Below, one piece after another: positions 53,475 through 62,596 of a stretch of DNA of 64,000 nucleotides. Origin of the DNA: Pseudarthrobacter siccitolerans (lineage in GTDB: Bacteria; Actinomycetota; Actinomycetes; Actinomycetales; Micrococcaceae); assembly GCF_030823375.1 (NCBI RefSeq), contig NZ_JAUSXB010000001.1, positions 1,116,001 to 1,180,000 of the forward strand, read 5' to 3'. The notes beneath the pieces were generated by a model. It searched no databases. It was not told the origin of the DNA and saw only the letters and a list, made by a program, of their open reading frames with translations. Each line of letters starts with the position of its first letter. Position 1 is the first letter of the stretch. The translations under genes and the position numbers were made by a program.

Positions 53475-54239
53475 ATGGATATCCTCAAGCAGCTGGCTGA
53501 CACCTTCCTTGACTGGGAGGCAATGGGCGAAGTCATCCCAAAGATGTTCGCCGTCGGACTACCAAACACGCTCGTTCTGGCGGTCATCTCGGGCATCATC
53601 GGGACCTTGCTCGGGATGGCGCTTGCCCTGATGGGGATTTCCCGGAACGCAGCGGCGCGATGGATTGCACGCATCTACACGGACGTCCTGCGCGGACTTC
53701 CGCCTGTGCTGACCATCCTGGTCATCGGATTCGGTTTTGGACCCATCATCCGCGAACTGACAGGTTCCACCAGCCCTTACCCCATGGCGATTGCCGCTCT
53801 GACCCTGATGTCGGGAGCCTACATCGGCGAAATTTTCCGCTCAGGGATCCAGAGTGTGGACAAGGGTCAACTTGAGGCGTCCCGTGCCTTGGGGTTCGGC
53901 TACGGCGCGTCCATGCGCCTCGTGGTCGTTCCCCAGGGCATCCGCCGGGTGCTTCCGGCCCTGGTGAACCAGTTCATCGCGCTGATCAAGGAATCATCCC
54001 TGGTCTTTCTCCTGGGCCTGCTGGCCACGGAGCGCGAAATCTTCCAGATCGGCAAGGATGCGGCGGCGACCAGCGGCAACCTGTCACCGTACGTGGCTGC
54101 GGCGATCTTCTATCTGGTACTCACCATCCCGCTGACGCACTTCGTGAACTACATCGACCACCGGCTGCGCACCGGCAAGCCGGAAAAGAAGGAACCGGAT
54201 GAGCTGGCAGCACCTATCGGCAAGGGGGCACAGGCATGA
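53475..54239 (+). CDS. amino-acid ABC transporter permease
   Basis: A 254-residue permease of the HisM/GlnP type with about five membrane helices, among them [20 protein letters not shown] and the later FLLGLLA. The EAA coupling motif reads [24 protein letters not shown], and [20 protein letters not shown] is the typical N-terminal stretch. It probably forms a homodimeric channel, as it is the only permease gene in the operon. ATG 53475 lies 11 nt after the binding-protein stop; a longer in-frame reading to 53376 would run inside that gene. Its end overlaps the ATPase start (ATGA). Confidence 0.93.
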   Translation: MDILKQLADTFLDWEAMGEVIPKMFAVGLPNTLVLAVISGIIGTLLGMALALMGISRNAAARWIARIYTDVLRGLPPVLTILVIGFGFGPIIRELTGSTSPYPMAIAALTLMSGAYIGEIFRSGIQSVDKGQLEASRALGFGYGASMRLVVVPQGIRRVLPALVNQFIALIKESSLVFLLGLLATEREIFQIGKDAAATSGNLSPYVAAAIFYLVLTIPLTHFVNYIDHRLRTGKPEKKEPDELAAPIGKGAQA

Positions 54240-54973
54240 CGGACTTCGCTTCCGGAACACTGACCGGCAAGAACCTGCACCTCTCGTTCGGGCACAACCA
54301 TGTCCTCCGCGGCATTGACCTGCATGTGGAGAAGGGCAGCACGGCGTCGGTGATCGGCCCTTCCGGCTCAGGCAAGTCCACACTCCTTCGGGTGATGAAC
54401 CGGCTGATCGAGCCTGACCAGGGGGACATTCTCCTGGACGGCCGTTCAGTCCTGAAGGACAACCCGGATGAGCTCAGGCAGCGCATTGGGATGGTATTCC
54501 AGCAGTTCAACCTGTTCCCGCACAAGACGGTGGCGGAGAACGTCTCCCTGGCGCTGCAGAAGCTGCGGAAGCTTTCCAAGGACCAGGCCCGCGCCGAGGC
54601 GCTGGAGCAGCTGGACCTGGTGGGACTGAAGCACAAGGCCGATTCGCGCCCGGCGAACCTGTCCGGCGGCCAGCAGCAACGCGTGGCTATCGCCCGTGCG
54701 CTGGCCATGAAGCCGGAAGTGATGTTCTTTGACGAGGCCACCTCTGCGCTGGACCCCGAGCTGGTGAAGGGCGTCCTGGCGCTGATGACCGACCTCGCCA
54801 AGGGTGGCATGACCATGGTGGTGGTAACCCACGAAATGGGCTTCTCCCGCAACGTCTCGGACACTGTGACGTTTATGGACGCCGGCGTGGTGGTGGAGTC
54901 CGGCCCACCCGAGCAGATCTTCAGCGCACCGGAAACGGAGCGCCTCAGGGGCTTCCTCTCGGACGTCCTCTAG
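54236..54973 (+). CDS. polar amino-acid ABC transporter ATP-binding protein
   Basis: A 245-residue ABC ATPase of the GlnQ type. Walker A is GPSGSGKST (near residue 42), the Q-loop is [14 protein letters not shown], the signature is LSGGQQQR, and Walker B with the catalytic Glu is [10 protein letters not shown], followed by the switch His in VVVTHEMGF. It drives the importer formed with the permease upstream. It ends the operon, with a strong hairpin terminator 20 nt downstream. Confidence 0.95.
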   Translation: MTDFASGTLTGKNLHLSFGHNHVLRGIDLHVEKGSTASVIGPSGSGKSTLLRVMNRLIEPDQGDILLDGRSVLKDNPDELRQRIGMVFQQFNLFPHKTVAENVSLALQKLRKLSKDQARAEALEQLDLVGLKHKADSRPANLSGGQQQRVAIARALAMKPEVMFFDEATSALDPELVKGVLALMTDLAKGGMTMVVVTHEMGFSRNVSDTVTFMDAGVVVESGPPEQIFSAPETERLRGFLSDVL

Positions 54974-54993
54974 CTCGTCTCAAGCACAAAAAG

Positions 54994-55024
54994 AATCCCC
55001 GGTTGCGCACTGCAACCGGGGATT
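54994..55024. terminator. bidirectional terminator between ABC operon and hemL
   Basis: AATCCCCGGTTGC and its exact complement are separated by 5 nt, with TTTCTTG on the plus side and CTTTTTGTG on the minus side. It can stop both the ABC operon and the heme operon. Confidence 0.88.
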
Positions 55025-55068
55025 TCTTGTATGTCCTGGACGGCCGACGGCGGGACTAGCCTCCGGGA

Positions 55069-56400
55069 CTAACCTTGTGCGGCTGCTGCCGCCTTGGCTG
55101 CCGCCGGAAGGGCGTCGAAGATGCGGTTCATGGCGGCGTCGTCGTGCGCGGCGGACAGGAACCAGGCCTCGAAGACCGACGGCGGCAGGTAGACCCCGGA
55201 TTCCAGCATGGAGTGGAAGAACGGCGCGTAGCGGAAGGCTTCCTGGGCCTGGGCGTCGGCATAGTTGTGCACGCCGTGCGCGGAGGTCCCGAAAGCCACC
55301 GAAAAGAGGTTGCCTGCGAACTGGATGGAGTGGTCCACGCCGGCTGCGTCGAGGGCAGTGGACAAGGCAGAGGAGAGTTCCAGCGAGCGAACGTCGATAA
55401 AGGAGTAGACGTCCCGGGTGGCATGCGTCAACGTAGCCACACCGGCAGCCATCGCCACCGGATTTCCGGACAGTGTCCCTGCCTGGTACACCGGACCCAT
55501 GGGGGCGAGGTAATCCATCACGTCGGCACGTCCGCCGAGGGCCGCCGTCGGCATTCCTCCGCCGATGACCTTGCCGAAGGTGAGCAGGTCCGGTGTCCAC
55601 GGCTCGGCGGCGTCCGGCGCACCGCCGGTGAGGCCCCAGTAGCCGGAGTAGCCGGTGCGGAACCCGGTGAGGACCTCGTCCACGATGAGCAGCGCCCCAT
55701 GCTCGCGGGTGATCCGGGACAGGCCCAGGTTGAAGCCTTCCCCGGGTGTCACCACGCCCATGTTGGCCGGCGCCGCCTCGGTGATGACGGCGGCGATGTT
55801 GGGGCCGTGGGTGGCGAACGCTTCCTTGACGGCGGCGAGGTCGTTGTACGGCAGCACCAGGGTTTCGGCGGTGGTGGCCTCGGTGACCCCGGCGGAGCCG
55901 GGCAGAGCGAGCGTTGCCACGCCCGAGCCCGCAGACGCCAGGAGGCTGTCCAGATGCCCGTGGTAGCAGCCGGCGAACTTGATGATGAGGTTGCGGCCGG
56001 TGAATCCGCGGGCCAGCCGGACAGCTGTCATGGTGGCTTCGGTTCCGGTGGAGACCATGCGGAGGCGTTCGACGGCGGGCACGCGTTCCTTGACGATTTC
56101 GGCCAGGTTGGCTTCGTCCGGGGTGGACGCCCCGAAGGAGAGGCCCCGGTCCACGGCGGCGTGAACGGCTTCCAGCACGGCGGGGTGCGCATGGCCGAGC
56201 AGCGCAGGACCCCAGGAGCAGACCAGGTCAACGTATTCCTTGCCGTCGGCGTCCGTCAGGTACGGGCCCTGGGCGGAAACCATAAAACGCGGCGTTCCGC
56301 CCACGGATCCGAAGGCCCGCACCGGAGAGTTGACCCCGCCCGGCATCAGCTGGCGGGCGCGGTCGAAAAGTGCCTCATTGCGAGGATTGCTGGAAGTCAT
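55069..56400 (-). CDS. hemL: glutamate-1-semialdehyde 2,1-aminomutase
   Basis: A 443-residue PLP enzyme that converts glutamate-1-semialdehyde to 5-aminolevulinate, the first tetrapyrrole precursor in the C5 pathway. The PLP Lys is in [13 protein letters not shown] (near residue 265); other signs are [12 protein letters not shown] at the N-terminus and [10 protein letters not shown]. The ATG at 56400 matches the family start (MTSSN) and has AGGA close upstream; an ATG at 56433, overlapping the LLM gene's stop, is also possible. It is the last gene of the heme operon. Confidence 0.95.
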   Translation of the reverse strand: MTSSNPRNEALFDRARQLMPGGVNSPVRAFGSVGGTPRFMVSAQGPYLTDADGKEYVDLVCSWGPALLGHAHPAVLEAVHAAVDRGLSFGASTPDEANLAEIVKERVPAVERLRMVSTGTEATMTAVRLARGFTGRNLIIKFAGCYHGHLDSLLASAGSGVATLALPGSAGVTEATTAETLVLPYNDLAAVKEAFATHGPNIAAVITEAAPANMGVVTPGEGFNLGLSRITREHGALLIVDEVLTGFRTGYSGYWGLTGGAPDAAEPWTPDLLTFGKVIGGGMPTAALGGRADVMDYLAPMGPVYQAGTLSGNPVAMAAGVATLTHATRDVYSFIDVRSLELSSALSTALDAAGVDHSIQFAGNLFSVAFGTSAHGVHNYADAQAQEAFRYAPFFHSMLESGVYLPPSVFEAWFLSAAHDDAAMNRIFDALPAAAKAAAAAQG

Positions 56401-56429
56401 GGTTCCTATTCTCTCAGGTAGCGCGCCGC

Positions 56430-57506
56430 TCATGAGGTGGCCAGCAGTTCCGCCACGCGGGGCGCCACCGCTGTACCCAGCAGCTCGATGGAGCGCATCA
56501 TCGCCGAGTGCGGCAGCGGGCCATTGCTGTATTTAAGGTCGAAGCGGTCCACACCCAGGTTCTGCTTGAGCTGGACAATTTTTTGCGCGACGGTTTCCGG
56601 CGATCCGACATAGAGGGCACCCTCCGGAGCGCACAGAGCCTCAAACTCTCCCCGTCCGGCAGGTCCCCAGCCGCGCTCGGCTCCCAGCTTGTTCCGCAGC
56701 TTCAGCCAGTGCGGGAAGAGTTCCTCCCGGGCCTGCTCGTCGGTTTCGGCCACGTGGCCCGGTGAATGCGTGGCCACCTGCTGCATGGGGTGGCCATACT
56801 TGCCCATGGCTTCCCGGTACAGGTCCACCAGCGGGCGGAAGCCGCGCGGCTGCCCGCCGATGATCGCGAAAATGATCGGATAACCGTATTGCGCGCAGCG
56901 GAGCACGGATTCAGGCGTCCCGCCGACGCCGATCCAGGTGGGCAGCAGGTGGTGTTCCAGGGGCGGGTACACGCTCAGGCCGGCGAGGGCTGGCCTGGTG
57001 CGGCCTTCCCAGTGCACCGGCTTCTGCGCCCGCACCTTGTCGAACAGTTCGAGCTTCTCTTCGAACAGCACCTCATAGTCGGCAAGGTCCAACCCGAACA
57101 GCGGGAACGATTCAATGAACGAGCCGCGGCCCAGCATCACCTCGGCCCGGCCGTTGGAGAGGGCGTCCACCGTGGAGAACCGCTGGAACACCCGGATGGG
57201 ATCGTCAGAGCTGAGCACCGTAACGGCCGAGCCGAGGCGGATCCGGGTGGTGCGGGCGGCGGCCGCGGCCAGGAAAACCTCGGGCGCGGACACCGCATAG
57301 TCTTTGCGGTGGTGCTCCCCCACACCAAAGGCGTGAAGCCCGACGGCGTCCGCGAGTTCCGCCTGCTCCAGCAGGTTGCGCAGCACCTTGGCATGCGGCT
57401 GCGGGCTTCCGTCGGCGTTCTCACCAATGTCGCCGAAGGTGTTCAGGCCCAGCAGGATCCGCTGCGGGCCCACCGGCGCGGTGGGAACCGGCGGCACTTC
57501 AGTCAT
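56430..57506 (-). CDS. LLM-class flavin-dependent oxidoreductase
   Basis: A 358-residue luciferase-like monooxygenase. It has GLNTFGD at the N-terminus, then [42 protein letters not shown] and [12 protein letters not shown], typical of single-subunit FMN- or F420-dependent enzymes. It is embedded in the heme operon, overlapping hemB by one base (TGATG) upstream and nearly reaching hemL. No role in heme synthesis is established; it may act on a side product or be a passenger. The substrate is not predictable. Confidence 0.88.
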   Translation of the reverse strand: MTEVPPVPTAPVGPQRILLGLNTFGDIGENADGSPQPHAKVLRNLLEQAELADAVGLHAFGVGEHHRKDYAVSAPEVFLAAAAARTTRIRLGSAVTVLSSDDPIRVFQRFSTVDALSNGRAEVMLGRGSFIESFPLFGLDLADYEVLFEEKLELFDKVRAQKPVHWEGRTRPALAGLSVYPPLEHHLLPTWIGVGGTPESVLRCAQYGYPIIFAIIGGQPRGFRPLVDLYREAMGKYGHPMQQVATHSPGHVAETDEQAREELFPHWLKLRNKLGAERGWGPAGRGEFEALCAPEGALYVGSPETVAQKIVQLKQNLGVDRFDLKYSNGPLPHSAMMRSIELLGTAVAPRVAELLATS

Positions 57507-58486
57507 CAGGACTCCTTCAGCCAGCCGGCCAGCTCGGCCGCCCAGTAGGTCAGCACCATGTGGGCCCCGGCGCGCCGGATGCCCAGCACCGATTCGGTGA
57601 TGGCGGCGCGGCGGTCGATCCAGCCGTTGGCGGCGGCGGCCTCAATCATCGCGTACTCCCCCGAGATCTGGTATGCCGCCACCGGGACCGGACTCATCGC
57701 CGCCACATCCGCAACGATGTCAAGGTAGCTCATGGCGGGCTTCACCATCACCACGTCCGCTCCCTCGGCGAGGTCCAGTTCCACCTCGCGGAGGGCTTCC
57801 GTCCGGTTGCCGGCGTCCATCTGGTAGGTTCGCCTGTCACCCTTGAGCTGCGAGTCCACCGCTTCACGGAACGGGCCGTAGAAGGCTGACGCGTATTTGG
57901 CGGCATAGGCAACCACCGAGGTGTTGGTGTGCCCGGCCTGGTCCAGAGCTGACCGGATGGCGGCGACCTGGCCGTCCATCATTCCGGAGGGGCCCAGCAT
58001 GTGGGCACCGGCGTCGGCCTGCGCCACTGCCATTTGTGCGTAGATCTCAACGGTGCGGTCGTTGTCCACGTAGCCGTCGGCGTCCAGCACGCCGCAGTGC
58101 CCGTGGTCCGTGAACTCGTCCAGGCACACGTCGCTCATGATGACCAGGTCATCGCCGACCTCTGCCCGGACATCCCGGATGGCCTTGTTCAGGACTCCCT
58201 CAGGGTCCAGCGAGGCTGTCCCCTCCGCGTCCCGCGTCTCGGGGATGCCGAACAGCATGATGCCGCCGAGGCCCAGCTCAACGGCTTCCGCCGCGGCCCG
58301 TTTCAAGGTATCAGTGGTGTGCTGGACAACGCCGGGCATCGACGTGATGGGGTTCGGCTCGGCCAGGCCTTCGCGGATGAAGGCCGGAAGGATCAGCTCG
58401 GCAGGCGCCAGCCGGGTTTCAGCGGTCAACCGGCGCATGGCGGGGGTGGTGCGCAGGCGGCGGGGGCGTTGGCTCGGAAATGTCAT
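57506..58486 (-). CDS. hemB: 5-aminolevulinate dehydratase (porphobilinogen synthase)
   Basis: A 326-residue enzyme that joins two 5-aminolevulinate molecules to porphobilinogen. The Schiff-base lysines are in [13 protein letters not shown] and [12 protein letters not shown]. The zinc loop reads [14 protein letters not shown]: of the three cysteines that bind catalytic zinc in the E. coli enzyme the middle one is Asp, as in some metal-variant families. ATG 58486 has GAAGGA eight nt upstream. 82 nt separate it from hemD. Confidence 0.96.
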   Translation of the reverse strand: MTFPSQRPRRLRTTPAMRRLTAETRLAPAELILPAFIREGLAEPNPITSMPGVVQHTTDTLKRAAAEAVELGLGGIMLFGIPETRDAEGTASLDPEGVLNKAIRDVRAEVGDDLVIMSDVCLDEFTDHGHCGVLDADGYVDNDRTVEIYAQMAVAQADAGAHMLGPSGMMDGQVAAIRSALDQAGHTNTSVVAYAAKYASAFYGPFREAVDSQLKGDRRTYQMDAGNRTEALREVELDLAEGADVVMVKPAMSYLDIVADVAAMSPVPVAAYQISGEYAMIEAAAANGWIDRRAAITESVLGIRRAGAHMVLTYWAAELAGWLKES

Positions 58487-58568
58487 GTTCGACGTCCTTC
58501 ACGTTGTCTGTGGAATGTGTTCGTACCCGCTGGGGTGGCCCGGAATCTGGCGGCGGCGTCCCGGCCCG

Positions 58569-59468
58569 TCACCCTGGGGCGGCGAGCGCCGCTTCGACGG
58601 CGGCTACCAGCCCTTGCGGCGTCGGCTCGGCGGCGATTGCCGCCACGGGAAGGCCGAGGGCGGCGGCCTGTTCCGCCGTCGACCGCCCAATCGCCACCAG
58701 CCGGCAGCCGTGCAGCGGTGAGAGCGCATGGATCCTCCGCACAGCACTGGGCGAGGCGGCGACCACCGCGTGGATCTGTCCGGCGGCGATTTCCGCATTG
58801 GCGGCTTCCGGCGTCAGGAGTGAATAGGACGGCGGCACCTGGCCGGGTCCCGCATCCTCCGCCGGGATGGCGAGCCTCCGCTCCGGTGCCGCCGGGTAGC
58901 CGACGGTCCGGTAGGCGGTGACGGCTGTGACGAGGCTGCCTGCCGCCGTCAGCCCTTCAGCGAGGAGTGCCGGCGCAATGTCTGCCTGGGGCAGCAGGAC
59001 CTTCCCGGCACCGGCGGGCCACACCTCGAGGAGGCCCGCGGCCGACTGTTCGTCCCCGGGCGTCAGCTCCACCGGCAGGCCGGCGGATTCCAGGAGCCCC
59101 CGGGAGGCCGGTCCGACGGCGGCGATCCGGGTGCCGGCCGGGATCCACTGCCGCAGGCTGAGCCCGCGCTCGGCGGCTTTGGCCAGGAGCACATGGACCG
59201 TGGTGGCGCTGGTGATGACCAGCCAGTCGTAGGCGCCGGCACCGAGCGCGTCGCAGGCCACGTCCAGTGAATGCTGGTCGGCGGCGCGCTCGAAGTCGAT
59301 CAGGGGCAGGAGCAGCGGCTGCGCCCCCGCCTCCTTGAGCGCGGCGACAAGTGGCAGGGAGCGTTCCGGGCTCCGGGTAATCAGTACCCGGACTCCGTTC
59401 AAGGGCCCGGTGCCAGGCTTATTGCCGGGCCCGGTCCCGCCGGCGGCAGCGCTTGCCGGCATGCTCAA
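58569..59468 (-). CDS. hemD: uroporphyrinogen-III synthase
   Basis: A 299-residue two-domain enzyme that cyclises hydroxymethylbilane with inversion of ring D. HemD sequences are variable, but RVLITRSPERSLPLVAALKEAGA, DWLVITSATTVHVL and IAAVGPASRGLLESAG followed by the C-terminal LVAIGRSTAEQAAALG are clear. Start: TTG 59468 has AGGGG four nt upstream; ATG 59462 two codons later is an alternative. It lies between hemC and hemB, as in many actinobacteria. Confidence 0.9.
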   Translation of the reverse strand: MSMPASAAAGGTGPGNKPGTGPLNGVRVLITRSPERSLPLVAALKEAGAQPLLLPLIDFERAADQHSLDVACDALGAGAYDWLVITSATTVHVLLAKAAERGLSLRQWIPAGTRIAAVGPASRGLLESAGLPVELTPGDEQSAAGLLEVWPAGAGKVLLPQADIAPALLAEGLTAAGSLVTAVTAYRTVGYPAAPERRLAIPAEDAGPGQVPPSYSLLTPEAANAEIAAGQIHAVVAASPSAVRRIHALSPLHGCRLVAIGRSTAEQAAALGLPVAAIAAEPTPQGLVAAVEAALAAPG

Positions 59469-59522
59469 CCGTCCCCTGACAGGGGATTGCGGGCGGGGCG
59501 GGAAAGCAGTCCCATGGCGGGA

Positions 59523-60521
59523 TCAGGAAGCCTGCAGGTCTGCGATATCGGCGGCACCTGCGGCCAGGAGGACCTCGGCAAGTTCGATGCCCAGCAGGGT
59601 GGCGCCGACTTCCGTCAGGCCGTCCGTTGCCCGTTTGTCCCGGACCGATGCGGTGCCGTCCACGGCGCACACCACGGCTTCGAGGTGGAGCATGCTGCCC
59701 TTCCGGTAGGCGTAGGCGCCCACGGGTGCGGCGCAGCCGGCCTCGAGCCGGGCCAGCAGTGCCCGCTCGGCCGTGACGGCCAGCCGGGTGTCCGGATCAT
59801 CAAGGGCGGCAAGTGCCTGGGCCAGGACTCCCCTGGAGCCTTCTGTGGAGCCCGGCCGCGGCGGAGCGTCCGCGGTGCGGCATTCAATGGCGAGCGAGCC
59901 CTGGCCGGCGGCGGGAAGCATCACCTCCGTCTCGAGGAACTCGCTGACCGCGTCCAGCCGGCCGATGCGTTCCAGCCCGGCCGCGGCCAGGACCACGGCA
60001 TCGAGGTCGCAGGTCTTCCCCGGGACTGCCTCGTCCGTGGCGTTGCCCGGCAGCCCCGGCACCCGGCCCAGCCGGGTGTCCACGTTCCCTCGGATGTCCA
60101 CGATCTCCAGGTCCGGCCTTGCGGTGCGGAGCTGCGCGGCGCGGCGCGGGGAACCGGTCCCTACCGTCGCGCCGGACGGGAGGTCGGCGAGCTTGAGCCC
60201 GTCGCGAGCGCAGAGCACATCGCGGACGTCCACGCGCCGCGGGGTGGCCGCCAGGCTGAGCCCTACTGCGGGGCCGGTGGGCAGGTCCTTGAGCGAATGG
60301 ATTGCCACGTCACACTCGCTGCGCAGCAGCGCATCGCGCAGGGCGGCGACGAAGACGCCCGTGCCGCCCATTTGCGACAAGGAACCGGTGAGGACGTCGC
60401 CGTCGGTCCTGATGTGGACGAGCTCCACCGGGAAGCCTCCGACGGCGGCGAGCTGGTCAGCTGTCTGCTGCGTCTGGGTGAGCGCGAGCTTACTGGCGCG
60501 CGTTCCGATGCGCACCGTCAC
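59523..60521 (-). CDS. hemC: hydroxymethylbilane synthase (porphobilinogen deaminase)
   Basis: A 332-residue enzyme polymerising four porphobilinogen units. It begins with IGTRASKLALTQTQQTADQL. The Arg-rich active-site region includes GTGSPRRAAQL, and the dipyrromethane cofactor attaches to the Cys in ARLEAGCAAPVGAYA (near residue 250). GTG 60521 overlaps the hemH stop. Length and order (hemH-hemC-hemD) are normal. Confidence 0.96.
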   Translation of the reverse strand: MTVRIGTRASKLALTQTQQTADQLAAVGGFPVELVHIRTDGDVLTGSLSQMGGTGVFVAALRDALLRSECDVAIHSLKDLPTGPAVGLSLAATPRRVDVRDVLCARDGLKLADLPSGATVGTGSPRRAAQLRTARPDLEIVDIRGNVDTRLGRVPGLPGNATDEAVPGKTCDLDAVVLAAAGLERIGRLDAVSEFLETEVMLPAAGQGSLAIECRTADAPPRPGSTEGSRGVLAQALAALDDPDTRLAVTAERALLARLEAGCAAPVGAYAYRKGSMLHLEAVVCAVDGTASVRDKRATDGLTEVGATLLGIELAEVLLAAGAADIADLQAS

Positions 60522-61786
60522 TGTTTCGCTGCTCCCCCGGCCACGCCGGATGCTGCTTCACCCGGGTAGGGGTCGTGGCCCGCGCCCAGGGTGGTGTCCG
60601 CCCCGGCAATGGTGGGCTTTTCACCGCGGAAGTTCGCGCAGCAACCCGGCCGGCAAACGTCGTACCAGGGGCCAAGGGCGGTCACGGCGGGGCGGTCGCT
60701 GATGTTGTTGGCAACGGTACGTTCGGAAATCAGGTCCACGAGGCCGTTGACGAACTTGCGGTGAGTACCGGGAGTGGGCACCCGGGTGGCGGCAAGTCCT
60801 AGGTTGGCGCAGGTTTCCAGCGCTTCGGTGTCCAGGTCCCAGACCACTTCCATGTGGTCGCTGACGAACCCGAGCGGCACAATAACAATGCCCTTCACGC
60901 CCTGGCCGGCCAGCTCCTCGATGGCGTCGTTGATGTCCGGTTCGAGCCACGGCACGTGCGGGGCACCGGAGCGGGACTGGTAGACCAGTGACCAGGGGGC
61001 GGTGAGGCCCGATTCCTCTTCGACGCGCTGGATGACGGCGGACGCCGTGGCGAGGTGCTGGGCCACGTAGGCGGAGCCCTCCTCGAATTCACGGGGTTCC
61101 CCCTCGGAGCGGCCCGCCGCCTCAGCGTCCCTGGTGGGGATGGAGTGCGTGGCGAAGAGGATCTGGACCGGGGCGTCAGGGGTGCCCGCAGCGGCAAGCT
61201 GCTCCCGGACGGTGGCCAGGCCGGCGCTGGTGCCTTCGATGAAGGGTTCCACGAAGCCGGGGTGGTCGAAGTACTGGCGCACCTTGTCCACCTCAAGACG
61301 GCCGTCCAGGCCGGTCTCCGTCAGGGCCATGCCGATGTCCTCGCGGTACTGGCGGCAGCTGGAGTAACAGGAGTAGGCGCTGGTGGTGACCATCAGGAGG
61401 CGGCGGTGCCCGGCGTCGTACGCGTCCTGCAGGGTCTGCGGGATGTACGGTGCCCAGTTGCGGTTGCCCCACAGCACGGGAAGGTCGATGCCGCGTGCTG
61501 ACAGCTCCGCCTCGAGGGCCGCCTTGAGCTCACGGTTCTGCTGGTTAATGGGGCTGATGCCGCCGTTGGCCCGGTAGTGGTGTGACACTTCCTCGAGCCG
61601 CTCGTCCGGGATGCCGCGGCCGCGGGTGACGTTGCGGAGGAACGGGATGACGTCCTCCTGGCCTTCGGGGCCGCCGAAGGAGGCCAGCAGCACGGCGTCG
61701 TAGTTCTTCGGCGCCATCCTTCCCGCCTCGGTGATGGGGTTGACGGCGGTGACTTCGGCCGGGTCCCGGGCTTCGAGCGGGCTCAT
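60518..61786 (-). CDS. hemH: coproporphyrin III ferrochelatase (HemH/CpfC)
   Basis: A 422-residue ferrochelatase that inserts iron into coproporphyrin III in the actinobacterial pathway. The core has YDAVLLASFGGPEG, ATHSIPTRDAEAA with the metal-site His, and VIVPLGFVSDHMEV. Cysteines in YSSCRQYRED and in CRPGCCANFRG near the C-terminus match the [2Fe-2S] cluster positions known for actinobacterial enzymes. The C-terminal 25 residues are an extra disordered tail. ATG 61786 overlaps the hemQ stop (ATGA); an extension to 61939 would lie within hemQ. Confidence 0.95.
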   Translation of the reverse strand: MSPLEARDPAEVTAVNPITEAGRMAPKNYDAVLLASFGGPEGQEDVIPFLRNVTRGRGIPDERLEEVSHHYRANGGISPINQQNRELKAALEAELSARGIDLPVLWGNRNWAPYIPQTLQDAYDAGHRRLLMVTTSAYSCYSSCRQYREDIGMALTETGLDGRLEVDKVRQYFDHPGFVEPFIEGTSAGLATVREQLAAAGTPDAPVQILFATHSIPTRDAEAAGRSEGEPREFEEGSAYVAQHLATASAVIQRVEEESGLTAPWSLVYQSRSGAPHVPWLEPDINDAIEELAGQGVKGIVIVPLGFVSDHMEVVWDLDTEALETCANLGLAATRVPTPGTHRKFVNGLVDLISERTVANNISDRPAVTALGPWYDVCRPGCCANFRGEKPTIAGADTTLGAGHDPYPGEAASGVAGGAAKQ

Positions 61787-62484
61787 GCCAGCACCTCGGC
61801 GACCTCTGCGGCGGAAATCCGGCGGCCTGTGTAAAACGGGATTTCCTCGCGGACGTGGTTGCGTGCCTCGGTGGCGCGCAGGTGCCGCATGAGGTCCACC
61901 AGGTCCACCAGCTCGGGTGCTTCCAGGCCCAGGATCCATTCCCAGTCGCCCAGCGCGAAGGAGGAAACGGTGTTGGAGATGACCTGCGGGAAGTCGCGGC
62001 CCAACAGCCCGTGGTCACGGAGCATCTTGCCGCGCTCGGCATCGGGCAGGATGTACCACTCGTAGGAACGGACGAACGGGTAGACGCAAAGCCACTCGGC
62101 CGGTGCGACGCCCCGGGAGTAGGCAGGAGTATGGTTCTTGGCGAACTCCGCCTCGCGGTGCACGCCCATGGCCGACCAGACAATCTCGGTTCCGGCGAAG
62201 AGGGTGCTGCGGCGGATGTCCCGGATTGCCTGCTGCAGGCCTTCAGGTTTGGGCCCGTGGAGCCACACCATCACGTCAGCGTCTGCCCGCATCGCTGAGA
62301 CGTCGTAGCTGCCGCGGTGTGTCACGCCGGCCTGGGTAAGCCGTTCCAGCAGGGCCTCGAAATCAGCGGCGGCATCAGCGCTGCGGATCAGGGTTTCGGA
62401 ACGCTTGAAAACCGTCCAAAGGGTGAAAAACTGCTCAACTGATTCTTCGGTTTTAGTGACAGATTCGGCAGAAGTGTGGCTCAT
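61783..62484 (-). CDS. hemQ: coproheme decarboxylase HemQ (ChdC)
   Basis: A 233-residue Cld-fold enzyme that turns iron-coproporphyrin III into heme b using peroxide. It shows the family segments EQFFTLWTVFKRS, DVMVWLHGPKPEGLQ, YPFVRSYEWYILPDAERG (with the catalytic Tyr region) and the C-terminal EEIPFYTGRRI. Together with hemH and hemY it defines the coproporphyrin-dependent branch typical of Gram-positive bacteria. An inverted repeat upstream (62531-62547) may contain regulatory information. Confidence 0.95.
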   Translation of the reverse strand: MSHTSAESVTKTEESVEQFFTLWTVFKRSETLIRSADAAADFEALLERLTQAGVTHRGSYDVSAMRADADVMVWLHGPKPEGLQQAIRDIRRSTLFAGTEIVWSAMGVHREAEFAKNHTPAYSRGVAPAEWLCVYPFVRSYEWYILPDAERGKMLRDHGLLGRDFPQVISNTVSSFALGDWEWILGLEAPELVDLVDLMRHLRATEARNHVREEIPFYTGRRISAAEVAEVLA

Positions 62485-62530
62485 GGTTACAAGTTTGCCC
62501 CTTCGTACCGGCCAAGTCGAAACCAGCGAG

Positions 62531-62547
62531 TTCTACAGAGCGTAGAA
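62531..62547. promoter_or_regulatory. inverted repeat TTCTAC-N5-GTAGAA upstream of hemQ
   Basis: Two 6-bp half-sites in inverted orientation, 47 nt upstream of the hemQ start, with TTGACC (minus strand, 62550-62555) just behind. The TA-rich arms include TACGCT and TAGAAC, which could act as -10 boxes, but the spacing to TTGACC is not ideal. A hemQ operon operator is plausible. Confidence 0.35.
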
Positions 62548-62596
62548 GTGGTCAAAGTCACAGCGCGTCCGCTATCCCGCCAGCCCTGCGGCGGTC

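Noticed and set aside
61787..61939. Longer N-terminus of ferrochelatase
   Set aside because: It lies inside hemQ, is Arg/Pro/Gly-rich as expected for an off-frame reading, and the ATGA overlap start is normal.
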